A stretch of 64,000 bases of DNA, from positions 171,148 to 235,147 of the forward strand of contig NMRB01001032.1 in the NCBI GenBank assembly GCA_002633025.1, written 5' to 3'. Under the pieces are notes generated by a model. The model was not told the DNA's origin, did no database searches, and saw only the letters and a program-made list of their open reading frames with translations. Below, piece by piece: positions 23,279 through 35,142 of the stretch. The stretch's first letter is position 1. Each line of letters begins with the position of its first letter. The DNA is from Notospermus geniculatus. Lineage: Eukaryota > Nemertea > Pilidiophora > Heteronemertea > Lineidae. Both the position numbers and the translations under genes were made by a program.

Positions 23279-24206
23279 TGCACTTTGTTGGCCTACTCTG
23301 GCGCCATGACTCGCAGCACCAAATTCTCCTTGTGGTAATAGACGTTCAGCATGGAGAGGGTTCGCCCCCTGGCGAGTAGGTAGCTATCAAATCGGGACTA
23401 AAGCCCGCAGCACAGGAGGGGACGTTTTTTTCTCTTGCTGTGTGCTGCGGACTTACTGCAGAGGCCATGATGAGCCATGCATCGCTCGACCATCGTTCTT
23501 ATGTGTGAAGGAGGTTGATTACTTTATGATTACACCCTTGTTTAGCATCGACCGACTCAGGCATGAGCTTCCAGCACTCCAAAACGGGCAAAACCAATAA
23601 AAACATGCATTGCTAATCATGGGATGGGAAATCTGTTTTCAAAACAACCCTGGCGACAGTTATAGCTAGTCATGCAACAGTTGTCTGTTACACGTTGCTA
23701 TGGTAACGTCTCATATTTGTCTCCCGGGTTGGTGATCCCCTCGAATCAGCGGTACAACAAAGGTATCATGCCTGGAAACGCCGGTGTTTCTGGAGACAGG
23801 TTCATTGATGTTTGGTTAATTCGTGTCTCTGAGGAACTCTGCCTGCTGATTCGATCTGTAGGTCTAATCCCTTAATTTCTCAGGTAGAATTGCATTTATG
23901 TGCCTGATTGATGAGTCACATACGCCAGGTTTCCACTACTGCGGTTCCGCCGCGCTGTGCGGCGAACGGTGCGGTTTTTACCGTTGTAGTGTAGTGTAGT
24001 GGGCGAAAACCGCTGTAGTCTCGCGCGCAGTAGAAAGAGAAGCACGGATCAGATCGACGCGTAACATTCGCCGAGTAAAAAAACGTCAGAAGACCACACT
24101 ATTGGACAAAGCAAAGCTTCTACACTGGCTTTAATTGAGCACTATGGTTCGGATCACAAAAGCATTCTACTGTAGTTGACGCCATAGACGCCTGGTTTCT
24201 ATCGAA
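23279..24206. other. Gap between the small gene and FAM89 exon 2
   Basis: It contains the RFX-like site at 23694 and, near 23928-24025, a stretch reading AGGTTTCCACTACTGCGG with GC-rich inverted halves (CCGCCGCG, TGCGGCGAACGG). That stretch resembles the ends of the element at 47584-47779. ATTAAA at 24135-24130 on the minus strand is a candidate poly(A) signal for FAM89, 72 bases after its stop. Confidence 0.45.
23694..23707. promoter_or_regulatory. RFX/X-box-like palindrome
   Basis: GTTGCTATGGTAAC matches the RFX-factor X-box consensus (GTTGCC, short spacer, GGCAAC) with one transition in each half. RFX factors drive ciliary genes in animals. Here the site is upstream of the minus-strand frame at 22871-23278. 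Confidence 0.45.
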
Positions 24207-27200
24207 TTATACCATCCATTCTGCTGAGATTTCTGGCTTAAAAAGTCTCATCCCCACAGCTTCGTCCCCAGTGCTGTTATGCCGATCATGGAGACGAGGT
24301 CGCAGAGACGAGTCAATTTCCTCCGGGGAGTGAAACACAATTGGTAAATAAACGTCACTTCCTGTCCCTGCACTACTCTCGTCCCCACACATTCCATAAA
24401 TGTCCGAATATGAGCCATCAAAGCTAACATTGTCCTGTTGTTCGCTGAGCATGTTCTTGTATTCCTTAATGCTGTCTCCCAGGGCCCAAAGCTGCTTTAG
24501 TAGCATTATATCAAGCTGGCGGAGGTTCAACTGAAATGAGAAAGAGGATGCAAATGTAAAATGTCCGTCAGCATTTTGATGATGGAACAGTTACCATGGT
24601 TACCTCATACCCCCAAATGGACGTTTCTATGGCCTTGCGCCATATTGGTTGCTACGACCGTTTGCTAGGCAAATGACTTTTGGTAGGCTATTTCGTATTC
24701 TGTACCAGTCACGTGATTTCGTTTCCCTACCAGTTAAGTGCGCGCGCATGAAATCTCCGAAAAAATCCAAGATGGCGGCGAGGGAGGGCGTCGAAACGGA
24801 TGATTATGGTATCTTGAACGATAACAAATGCGTCTCTTCTTTTGAATTTCATACCGTGGCCAACATCGCTCTATGAAATTGCTATTGATCAGTCACCAAT
24901 TCTGGGAAGATAATGTTGCTCGGCCCTGAGGGTTGACAGTCACAGCTCATCGTCGATGACAGCTAGGTCGCAGTCTTTGTGTTGATGTTACCATGGCAAA
25001 TGTTGGTGTATTAGTTCTACAACAAGTTGCTGTCGTGTACCACTCACAGTCAAAGGGGCGTTGATAATCACCCCCTTCCTAAATTGTTAGTTTTTGTCAG
25101 AATCTTGGTTATTGCTGTGCCTTATCGTCTTGTTGATTGCGCCGACGAATGCGATGAACTGGCTGCAGCAGCAGCAGCAAGCATCCATCACCAAGACAAC
25201 CGATAAGTGCATTACCAACAACATCCTGCTTCAATGGAAAGGGGTACATTTCTAAGAAGGCTGTCCTGGCCTGGGGGGGGGGGTGATGTTATGAGATTGT
25301 GTCAACGTGATGGGGTGACTGCGGACACTTTGATGAGGGGATGCGGATCTATCTAGTATTACATTCCAGCTTTGACGCATCTAGTTATTAATTCATCGGT
25401 GAAAGTCATTAGCAACAGGAAAGAGCTGCCGTATCACCGCGATGGAGGTGTCGTCTGCATCAGCGACGATTACTTGCTGTGTGCAGCATCAGTTGAATGC
25501 TTTTCGATCCATGCCCGTGCCCGTGGATCCGTCTATTGTATGCAGTGTATCGGGGATTCTGCTCAGAATATCGGCAAACAGAGCTTAGAATGATGAAGCC
25601 GAAGGAGCGGATGAAACCTTTGAACATCTGCATGCCTTGCACGGGAAATCTCTTCGAAGAGATCCAAAGGTGTCTATGGTAGAAATACAGGTCGTCATGT
25701 CGACAGGTGCCGTTGATACAAGAATCTCAGGGCAATAACAACCTGTCCTCCTCAATGCGAGAGGGTGAGGAGTTACGAGATCTCAGATGTAGGTACAATA
25801 AGATGGTCAGTCGCAAGGCATGCCAAGGCTACGCGATGGCGATGACTTCTCATCTTTCTCTGACACTGGTTCCTACCCTATCCTGAACCATCAGGGTCAA
25901 CCAAATGCTCCATCTCTCGCTTGTCACTGTGTGGTAGGGAGATGGTAGGGACCGTAAATGGCCTGAACCGTCGTCAACAGAGGGCTGTGTATTGATGTTC
26001 ATGCTCTCAGATGCTAAGTAACATCCATGTCACTAGAATGGATGAACGCGGGTATTCAATAAATCGATCTCTAAAATGCACTAAACGGTTTATTTTAGAG
26101 ATCAGTGCCTCGGGTTCAGTGTCGTGTTCGCATTGCAGGGTTTCTCACGACAAATCAGCCAAGTCAATGTGTTGGCTTCGTTTCCACCTTCGTCACCAGT
26201 TGCTTACCACAGTTGTTTTCCCAGCATGCCCCAGACTGCTTCGCTGTGTCTCGATCAGTCTAAGCATGCCTTTATTAGCAAGGTGTGTGATTCACACAGG
26301 AGGAAGAATCAGTTCGAAAGCCAAAGCTTTCAATCGGTCGGTCGGTCATCATGTGAATCTGTGTGGACGGTAGAACAGACCGCCGGGAACAATGGTCAGG
26401 TTCCATCTTCTAGTGGATTACAGGTGTACGCCCAAACAACCGACTATTACAGTTTGCATTTACGCGTCTTTTGTAACTCCCATGGGTATCATTCTTGTTG
26501 CTCTTGGCATTAGCTCAGATTGGCTGACCCTTGATATTCACGTACCGTCGAGTTAACGGCCCATTGGATCCTTGGCGAGGAATTTTTGCTTAACGGCTGT
26601 GTTTATGGTAATCAAAATGCTGCGAGAACCGGCAAAGGTATCCAACACAAGACTACCCATCAGACGAAATGTCAAACGTCGAAATTGCAATTCACAAAAT
26701 GTCATTGGTGTGCTCCCCATGATTTATTGTCCAATGAGAGACATTCAATTCTGCTTCTGCAGGGTGGCTGATGGCTGTCAGCCATGGGACGTACTGTTAG
26801 ACCGGTTCGCTGATCTTCTACTTCGAGATGGCTGCTAAACTACCATGCCTGACTGTATATCTCGATGGGACTTGAACCCCCTTTCATTCGTCTTGCAAAT
26901 AGAGGAATTTTGTCTGTACAGGCTGCACCGTGAATCCTCTTCACCCCAAGGGTGGATACAGCAATTGTCACAGCTCTTATAAGTCATCATGACGCAATAG
27001 ACCACCATCATACCGAGGCCTTGTAGGCTTGTTTGTATTCTATTAACGATCACTGTACGTTGGCTTAAAGCATTCGTGATTTTTCAATCAGAAGTGAGCG
27101 GACCTTGCCCCAAGGCGAAGTAAAAATGGGGTGTTAAGTAACGCTCTTATCTGGTCAAGACGTTTCCTTGATTTATATGCCTAAATAACTTCAAAGTGGT

Positions 27201-30200
27201 TCTACCGAAGCTTAAAGTCCAAGGACTTTAACCATCCGAACTCGTTGTCTAATTTGCCAAATCGGCCAACCGCTACGACAAGTTTTTCTCCTTTTTTCTA
27301 CAAAACTTACTTTTGTTAGTGCTTATTTAAGTTCAGTCCTTCGTTGGGCTATCCCAACAAAATACCCCGCCAACAACATGTCGTCACACATCATCCTCGC
27401 CTCCACAGAATGATGTGGAGAGTCCCCAATAAAAAAGGAGAGGCTGCTTTTTAGTTCTCTCAGCCAGGCNNNNNNNNNNNNNNNNNNNNNNNNNNNNNNN
27501 NNNNNNNNNNNNNNNNNNNNNNNNNNNNNNNNNNNNNNNNNNNNNNNNNNNNNNNNNNNNNNNNNNNNNNNNNNNNNNNNNNNNNNNNNNNNNNNNNNNN
27601 NNNNNNNNNNNNNNNNNNNNNNNNNNNNNNNNNNNNNNNNNNNNNNNNNNNNNNNNNNNNNNNNNNNNNNNNNNNNNNNNNNNNNNNNNNNNNNNNNNNN
27701 NNNNNNNNNNNNNNNNNNNNNNNNNNNNNNNNNNNNNNNNNNNNNNNNNNNNNNNNNNNNNNNNNNNNNNNNNNNNNNNNNNNNNNNNNNNNNNNNNNNN
27801 NNNNNNNNNNNNNNNNNNNNNNNNNNNNNNNNNNNNNNNNNNNNNNNNNNNNNNNNNNNNNNNNNNNNNNNNNNNNNNNNNNNNNNNNNNNNNNNNNNNN
27901 NNNNNNNNNNNNNNNNNNNNNNNNNNNNNNNNNNNNNNNNNNNNNNNNNNNNNNNNNNNNNNNNNNNNNTGTTCCAGTTACGCAATACTTCTCAAGGTCA
28001 GAGGTCAAGGTCACAGTCAACCATCACAAATAACATTAGACAGAACCTGCATGGTGATGGTGGAAGCCTAAAAACTTCATCTACATCAAGGTTATCAAGG
28101 ATGAGCTTTCAGATTACGCAATGACCTTGAAGGTCAGAGGTCAAGGTCAAGGTCAAACAGTTCTAAAGCGCAAATCTCCTCGGAATTTCAGGAGAAAACG
28201 AATTAGAAGCCTGAATTAACCATCCCCGATAGGCTTACTAGTATATCAGGGATGATCCGATCATGTTCCAGTTACGCAATACTTCTCAAGGTCAGAGGTC
28301 AAGGTCACAGTCAACCATCACAAATAACATGAGACAGAACCTGCATGGTGATGGTGGAAGCCTAAAAACTTCATCTACACCTAGGTTATCAAGGATGAGC
28401 TTTCAGATTACGCAATGACCTTGAAGGTTAGAGGTCAAGGTCAAGGTTAAACAGTTCTACAGCGCAAATCTCCTTGGGATTTCAGGAGAAAACGAATTAG
28501 AAGCCTGAATTAACCATCTCCTATAAGTTTCATCACGTATGCCTGTTCCAGTTACGCAATACTTCTCAAGGTCAGAGGTCAAGGTCACAGTTAATTAGCT
28601 CTAGAGTATTTAACTTCTCATCGGAAACCATTGACATCGCTCCGATGTCCTTTTCTTGTTTGCAGTGTATCGGGGATTCTGCTCAGAATATCGGCAAACA
28701 GAGCTTAGAATGATGAAGCCGAAGGAGCGGATGAAACCTTTGAACATCTGCATACCTTGCACAGGAAACCTCTTCCACGAGATCGAAAGGTGTCTATGGT
28801 GGAAATACAGGTGGTCATGTCGTTGATACAAAGAATCTCAGGGCAACAACAATTTGTCCTCCTCTCCTCTTCCACAAACGCGAGAGGATGAGGAGTTGCG
28901 AGACCTCAGATGTGCAAAGATGGTCAAGTCCGCAAGGCTATTGCCTAGGTTACGCGATGACTTCTCATCTTTCTCTGACACTGGTTCCAATCACTCCTAC
29001 CCTATCCTGAACCATCGGGGTCAACGCAAATGCTCCATCTCTCGCTTATCACTGAGTGGTAGGGAATGTTAGGGGCCGTAAATGACCTGAACCGTCGTCA
29101 AGACAGGGCTGTGTATGGATGTTCATGCTCTCAGATGCTAAGTAACATCATATGGTAAAATCCATGTCACTAGTAGAATGGATGAACGCGGGTATTCAAT
29201 AAATCGATCTCTAAAATGCACTAAACGGTTTATTTAGAGATTGCCTGGGGTTCTGTGTCGTGTTTGTATTGCAGGTTTTCTCACGACAAATCAGCCAAGT
29301 CGATTTGTTGGCTTCGTTTCCATCTTCGTTACCAGTTGCTTACCACAGTTGCTTTCCCAGCATGCCCCAGACTGGTTCAGTCCCTGTCCTCTGGTGGATT
29401 ACGGCGGCGTGGGGACTACCCGGTTACGCCCAAACAACCGACTATTACAGTTTGCATTTATGCGTCTTTTGTAACTCCCATGGGTATCATTCTTGTTACT
29501 CTTGGCATTAGCTCAGATTGGCTGACCCTTGATATTCACGTACCGTCGAGTTAACGGCCCATTGGATCCTTGGCGAGGAATTTTTGCTTAACGGCTGTGT
29601 TTATGGTAATCAAAATGCTGCGAGAACCGGCAAAGGTACCAAACACAAGACTACCCATCAGACGAAATGTCAAACGTCGAAATTGTAATTCACAAAATGT
29701 CATTGGTGTGCTCCCCATGATTTATTGTCCAATGAGAGACATTCAATTCTGCTTCTGCAGGGTGGCTGATGGCTGTCAGCCAATGGGACGTACTGTTAGA
29801 CCGGTTCGCTGATCTTCTACTTCGAGATGGCTGCTAAACTACCATGCCTGACTGTATACGGTATATCTCGATGGGACTTGAACCCCCTTTCATTCGTCTT
29901 GCAAATAGAGGAATTTTGTCTGTACAGGCTGCACCGTGAATCCTCTTCCACCCCAAGGGTGCATACAGCAATTGTCACAGCTCTTATAAGTCATCATGAC
30001 GCAATAGACCACCATTAACCGAGGCCTTGTAGGCTTGTTTACATTCTATTAACGATCACTGTACTTTGGCTTAAAACATTCGTGATTTTTCAACCAGAAG
30101 TGAGGACCTTGCCCCAAGGCGAAGTAAAAATGGGGTGTTAAGTAACGCTCTTATCTGGTCAAGACGTTTCCTTGATTTATAGGCCTAAATTTCTTAATGT

Positions 30201-33200
30201 TCCAAATTTCAAAGTGGTTCTACCGAAGCTTAAAGTCCAAGGACTTTAACCAGCCGAATTGTCTAATTTGACAAATCGGCCAACCGCTACGAAAGTTTTT
30301 CTCCTTTTTCTACAAAACGTACTTTTGTTAGTGCTAAGTTCAGTTTTTCGTTGGGCTATCCCAACAAAATACCCCGCCAACAGCATGTCGTCACACATCA
30401 TTCTCGCCTCCGCAAAATGATGTGGAGAGTCTCCCACGAAAAAAAGGAGAGGCTACTTTTTAGTTCTCTCAGCCAGGCTTATGCCTGGAGACGAGAATGG
30501 ACCAGCCACAAGCAACCGATGATAACTGACTCAGCGGGACTTGCGATTGGCACCTTTTTTTTGGTTGGGATCAATCTGTTTTTGATTCCTGCACGAGTTC
30601 TAGTCCGAGGGGAACTCGGATCACGGCCGGTCGTTGGCCGTAAGTTTAGACAGTAGAGCCTAGGGGTTTGGCTCCTTTCCACCTTGGATGCCTTCCCAAT
30701 GTGCTGACATGGAGAAGAAGCAACGACTTCTTCGATCCGATGAAGATTGGTGCAGGAAGCTTCCGGTCGAGATGTTGCAGACGAATCACGTAGTTTCAAT
30801 GAAAAAAAACTACAATTGATTAACGTAATTACGAAGTTGTAGACGGTTTCGCCACTCAGCAGCAGAAATAACATCCCAGATCAACATCCAGGTGTTATTC
30901 TTCAGCAATAACGCCAATACTTTGATGTTCAGACAGGTATTCAGCCAGCTCATCATCGGACGCCCCGTTCCTGCTTGGAACCATCGTCCTTCTCATCTTC
31001 GGTAGAGCAGTAGCCATACAACATTCCAAACACCACCGGTATTACCTCCAGGTGATAAGACATGTTTTTAAACGATTGTTGATATTGTTATGTTTCTTCA
31101 AATTGCACTCAGAAAGTTAAGTTTGGATTCGGTAATCAGTGAATGAAGCGGCAGTACAAAGTACTTTAGGTGATGAACGAATGTGCGAAGGTAATGTGGT
31201 TGCTGTTCTGCTTGATCTGTTTCGTGTCTTGCGGCGGACCACAAACACTGAGTAAAAACCGTGTTGTGAATCTGATCTACCCATCAACTCACCAATATTG
31301 CTATGGCACGCAAGCACGACAAGAAATGCTAAATCACGACTAACCAACAATCCATAAGCGAACGACGTTTGATTTCGTCACGAACTTCGATATTCCACCC
31401 ATCAGATCGATCAGATCAAAAGAAATCGCGGACATGATAACAGCTTATTGGGAACAAAAAAAAGAGATCGTTTCTAAAACGGTTAATGAAAGCCATATCT
31501 CTTTTCCCACCCCATTCTCTAAATAGCTCTTGGGAGAATCGATCGACGTGCTCACTTGACGCACTTGGTGGTTTGTGTAAACAGTCCTAGCTGCTTCACC
31601 CATCCTTTGCAAATAAAGTATGGTGATGTGATGGCGTGGGGGGCCTTTTTGTAATTGATATTGGCGAATATTTTTTATGAGTGTAAGAGGACAGAGGGAA
31701 AAGTCCTGCTGCTGCAGCCGGGTGTTGCGATGGGGAACGCTGAATATCGGACTCGCGAATGGTCACAAGATCGATTCCCTACCTAGGGACGAGATGACCG
31801 CCTTCGTCCTCGTCCAGACTGTGACCCGTTCCTTCCGGTCACATGACTGTACAGTGCGAGCGTGGCAGAGGCTGGTTGCGCGAGACTACGTCCTCGCCTG
31901 GCGACATGAGCCTCAGCCAATCACAGCGTCAGTAGCTGCACAGGAAAGAATGGAAGAGCGTGATAGGCCATCGCCAGCCAATAGTAGCGCAGAAAAGAAA
32001 CGTTGGTCATCAGCCAGTAGCAGCTCAGCTGAGAAGCAGCGCGTAATGCAGCGCAAGCAGCTATTTTGTTGATGAAATCGGAGCTGGAATTTCAATTAAC
32101 ATTCCATTAACAACAGTGTAGATGAATCTGACTCTCATCTTCACATCTGTGACAAACAACCTAAGTGGACTCCAAGAGCCGAGGAGAATGGGTCGGGATT
32201 TGACAGGAGAAGATGGAATTCCACTTATGGGTGTTTGTGGTCGGCCCACCCTAGAGGACCTTCTGGTCAAGAACTACCAACATCAACCTGAGATCTCTGT
32301 TGATGGGAATGTAACATTTTCCCTGTGTAGTGATGGCGAGAATTGACAAATTCAACCACAAATCGCCTCATAGCATTCAGCATTATCGACCAGATAAGCC
32401 ATCTCGATACGGGAGGAATGCTCGCATTGCTTGATGTTCACCAGGATGATGTATTAGATATTCATATCTGATGTTGGTTTTATTAGTGACGAACCTGTGG
32501 TAGTGCTGTTGATGGGAGAGATAATTGCGTTACATGGCATGGAATGGTAGAATTAGCCAATTACAAACTGTAATTACTCCAATGTTCGTGTCGTTAAAAC
32601 ATGCCACACGCCACAGAAAGGAAATTAACGATTGAGACATGGCCGATGTATGCGGGAAATATGTGTTGAAATCTTCATGAATAAATAAACCAATGCAGCT
32701 TTCAATAGCTCAACATTCTGCTACAGAAAATGCGTTCAGTTCTTATAGATGGTTGCCATCGTTATGTCTGGTAGTTGATGTACCTGTCGATATAATAATG
32801 TCCAAGATTGCTTGTCGAAGCGTATGCAGCAATGGGTGAGCCACTCGATGGAATCCTTCGCAAGCCATGCAAACAGCAACGCCAAGAGTGCCTTTGGAAC
32901 GTCGTCTCTGACATTCTGAGTACGAATCTTGTTCGTAGGGTACCATCTTCTTCCCTGAAGCATTGTCAGCAATGTCTCATGACCTTCCATCCTTTTCCTT
33001 CTCGGAGGTTCTCCATGGATGTTGCTTCTGGCACGATTGGCTGCTTTTTATTCTTTGATGCTATCCTTTTACAATTATTTCACCACCTGTAGGCATATGC
33101 TAGACAGGTAGATGCGTGATCACAGTGGTACGTGCATGTGATCAAAACATGCACAGAAGAGCAAGATATGCTTTGTAAACGGCTAATTGCTACCCCTTCC

Positions 33201-35142
33201 TATCTTCTTTCGTTAAAATGATGTTTTGGTTGGCCATTGCCTTAGATGCTGCTGATGTAGAGATCGATCCATGGATTGCCATGTGAGATTGTATCGACAG
33301 GCATGACGCAAGCATTGAAGCAGCACTAGGGTCGCTGCCGGGATCTGCTGGCCATCTAGGATCATCAGAGGGAGAGCAGACTGAAGAAGAGAGCGTCGCT
33401 GAACCCCCCACGCCTGGCAATACCCAGATTAGATGGACTGTTTGATTACAGCAGGGGCGCTGCTGGCCAAGGTACCCTCCAACGGCCATTATGACACCAG
33501 CAATAGGCTACCCACATTGTATTCTCGGATGACGTACAGTATGCCATCCTGAGAATCTCAACCTCGTCCCCAGGGGTATAGTTCGCTCAGACAACCTCGG
33601 ACCACTCGCTCACTAACCCCTGGAATCAGCTTCGGTTGCTAATCCAGGAATCTTGGACTAAGTATAGGTGGCAGCACGAGTCAAAATAATCAATTTGAAA
33701 TACTAACCAATGCTTTTTAAAATTCTTTTTACAAAAAATCATCAAACCTGGATATAGATAACCTTCTGGTTTGATCCAAAATATTTTGAAAATTTCTTTG
33801 GGTATATTCTTGGATATATTTGACGGTTTCCCGTCAACCAATCGCGTGCGTTAAATCCAAAGCTGATGCCAGGGGTTAGTGACGCGACCGCCATATTGTC
33901 AGAAAGCGAACGATCCCTGGGAACGAGGTTGGAGAATCTCAGGTCATTTACGGTCGCATCTCCCTCAATGAACCCCTCCTCTGAACCAAGCGCGAGAAGG
34001 GAAGCGGTTGTGAAGATTCTGGGTGCGAGGATGACAGCATGCAGGGTCGCTACTGCCCCAAGGTTACAATGGACCCTCCTACGGCTTTACGGCTATACCA
34101 TCCTGAGAATCTCAGGTCATGTACGGTAGTAAATGCGAGGAGGAGAGCGATTATGAAGACTGCTAGGATTATGGTGATACCAACAACAGGCTTCCCGGAT
34201 GGATTGCCCACTGATGACAGCAGGATGGGTGCTGGCCCAGGAACCCTCCCAGGACCACACAATACGTGGATGGTGGATGACACCAACATGGCAACTGCTG
34301 ACGACTGAGTCACAAGAAGCAAGAAGGAGCTGGTGACTGATGACAGATGATTTGCAACAAAGAAAACAGGACTATGCTATACTCACCAATTCTTTCCTAA
34401 GTTGCAACAGCTTTCCATCCAAGCTAGTACCAGCAGTAGGTTTCCTTCGTGGTGACCTTAGCAGAGCTATCTGTTCCTTTATTTGTTGTGAGACGCCCAG
34501 CACGTGCTGCTGTTGCTGCTTATGAGTCAAGTCCTCGGGGAGACTAGAAACCTTAAATTTTGAGCTATTGGTCAGAAAACTATAAGCACTAGAACTTGTT
34601 GAAGGAGTGGGGGTGTTCGTCCCTTGGCTTCCGGCGTCTGAAATGTATCCACTTGTTGGTGTGCTGCAGTTGCTTAGTGTCTCACTTTCCTGGCCACTGG
34701 AGCTTGACTCCTCGCTCCGAAGGACTGTCCTCATCGCCCGTTGTGGTGTAGTCGAGCCGGAAGGTTTTGGACTTCGTGTTGGTGTCCCACCCCGCTGGAC
34801 CACTATCCTTGTGAACGTACTAGAGCTCGAGTTGGACACACTACTCGAACGGGAAGACAGTGATATGTCTTTGGAAGCCACTGAACCGTCACGACTCAAG
34901 GTCGAACACCGAGATCCTGGAGTACTACCAGCCATGCCTGCCATTATTCGGTTGTGGAAGATATCCTGAAGGCTCCCAGCTACGCTAGAGCCGCTCGAAG
35001 ACACCGAACGTAAGCTACACCCGTCAAAAAGCGTATCATCAGAAAGAAGAGACAAGGTACTCGCTGTGTGAAGAGGCTCGCCTGATTCGATATGCTGGAT
35101 TGGAATGTAATGAACATCAGAATCAGATGCCATCGCCAGCAT
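24207..35142 (-). CDS. FAM89-family (LRAP25-like) adaptor protein, two exons
   Basis: Exon 1 is 35142-34387 and exon 2 is 24530-24207; the donor is GTGAGT and the acceptor is CTCATTTCAG, phase 0. Across the junction the protein reads LRKELLNLRQLDIMLLKQLW, which aligns without gaps with the FAM89A/B signature LRKEMVGLRQLDMSLLCQL. EYK (SIKEYK) also follows as in the family. FAM89B/LRAP25 is a leucine-repeat adaptor linking LIMK1 and MRCK to actin dynamics. The product here is about 359 residues, twice the length of the human proteins. The extra length is a Ser/Thr/Pro-rich N-terminus with GTPTRSPKPSGSTTP and SPRRKP phosphorylation-like sites and a QQQQ run. The ATG at 35142 (alternative 35133) is backed by an upstream in-frame TGA. 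A start further upstream through a 5' exon is unlikely. Confidence 0.82.
24590..24603. promoter_or_regulatory. X-box-like palindrome
   Basis: GTTACCATGGTTAC is one base away from a symmetric RFX site and contains the CCATGG centre. It lies about 60 bases upstream of the FAM89 exon 2 acceptor, inside the intron, so it more likely serves another transcript if it is used at all. Confidence 0.3.
24769..24781 (+). promoter_or_regulatory. YY1-type promoter motif with short ORF
   Basis: CCAAGATGGCGGC matches the YY1 element (AAGATGGCGGC) that often overlaps the first codons of animal genes. Here it falls inside a frame beginning ATG at 24749 (MKSPKKSKMAAREGVETDDY) and ending at 24876. It may be the first exon of an unidentified plus-strand transcript; I found no downstream exon. 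Confidence 0.3.
24987..25000. promoter_or_regulatory. X-box-like half-perfect site
   Basis: GTTACCATGGCAAA differs from the symmetric RFX palindrome mainly at its last base. It is the third such word within 1.3 kb (23694, 24590, 24987). Confidence 0.3.
25541..27469. repeat. Direct duplication, copy 1 (runs into assembly gap)
   Basis: Similarity to 28661-30478 starts abruptly at TGCAGTGTATCGGGGATTCT and continues to the edge of the N run. Differences are scattered substitutions and indels, including an extra segment of roughly 110 bases around 26250-26400. Both copies keep the same short open frame near 26572/29570, but it has no recognisable domain. Confidence 0.85.
27470..27969. other. Assembly gap, 500 N
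   Basis: A run of exactly 500 N, a conventional gap length, sits between the first duplicated copy and the tandem array. Open frames reported through it are meaningless. Confidence 0.98.
27970..28592. repeat. Tandem repeat of about 290 bp, rich in AGGTCA
   Basis: The unit begins TGTTCCAGTTACGCAATACT and starts at 27970, 28264 and 28544 (periods 294 and 280); the third copy is truncated. Each full unit holds two clusters of AGGTCA words, such as CAAGGTCAGAGGTCAAGGTC, which are nuclear-receptor half-sites in direct-repeat spacing. Confidence 0.85.
28661..30478. repeat. Direct duplication, copy 2
   Basis: This is the partner of 25541-27469, offset by 3120 bases at its start and 3009 at its end because of indels. 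After 30478 the sequence continues (TTATGCCTGGAGACGAG), whereas copy 1 stops in the gap. It may be a true segmental duplication or two haplotypes assembled in series. Confidence 0.85.
33611..33881. mobile_element. 271-bp element with 22-bp terminal inverted repeats
   Basis: The left end is CACTAACCCCTGGAATCAGC and the right end is its complement with one mismatch. The interior is AT-rich and non-coding. This is typical MITE structure; it lies in the FAM89 intron. Confidence 0.7.
33930..34190. repeat. Degenerate tandem repeat, period about 185 bp
   Basis: GAGAATCTCAGGTCATnTACGGT occurs near 33932 and 34108. It is followed in both places by GCGAG-AGG--AGCGgTTgTGAAGA-type sequence. On the minus strand both copies could encode a hydrophobic stretch (GITIILAVFIIALLLAF in one), but I see no exon borders. 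Confidence 0.5.

Larger units (their letters stand above)
24531..34386. other. 9.9-kb FAM89 intron with large repeats
   Basis: The intron separates the two halves of the conserved FAM89 core. It contains X-box-like sites near its 3' end (24590, 24987), a direct duplication (25541-27469 and 28661-30478), an assembly gap, an AGGTCA-rich tandem repeat, an inverted-repeat element (33611-33881) and a degenerate tandem repeat near 33930-34190. In the remainder, 30479-33600, I see no gene on either strand. An open frame at 31677-32072 (+) has no domain and lacks supporting splice sites. Confidence 0.7.

Noticed and set aside
26572-26838. 88-codon frame present in both duplicated copies (also 29570)
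   Set aside because: Conserved only because the DNA is duplicated; copy 2 is changed at its C-terminus and no domain is visible.
27323-28020. Long minus-strand frames across the N run
   Set aside because: They are open only because N codons were not read as stops.
31677-32072. 131-codon plus-strand frame in the FAM89 intron
   Set aside because: No domain, no convincing splice sites or poly(A) signal, Ser/Ala-rich chance composition.
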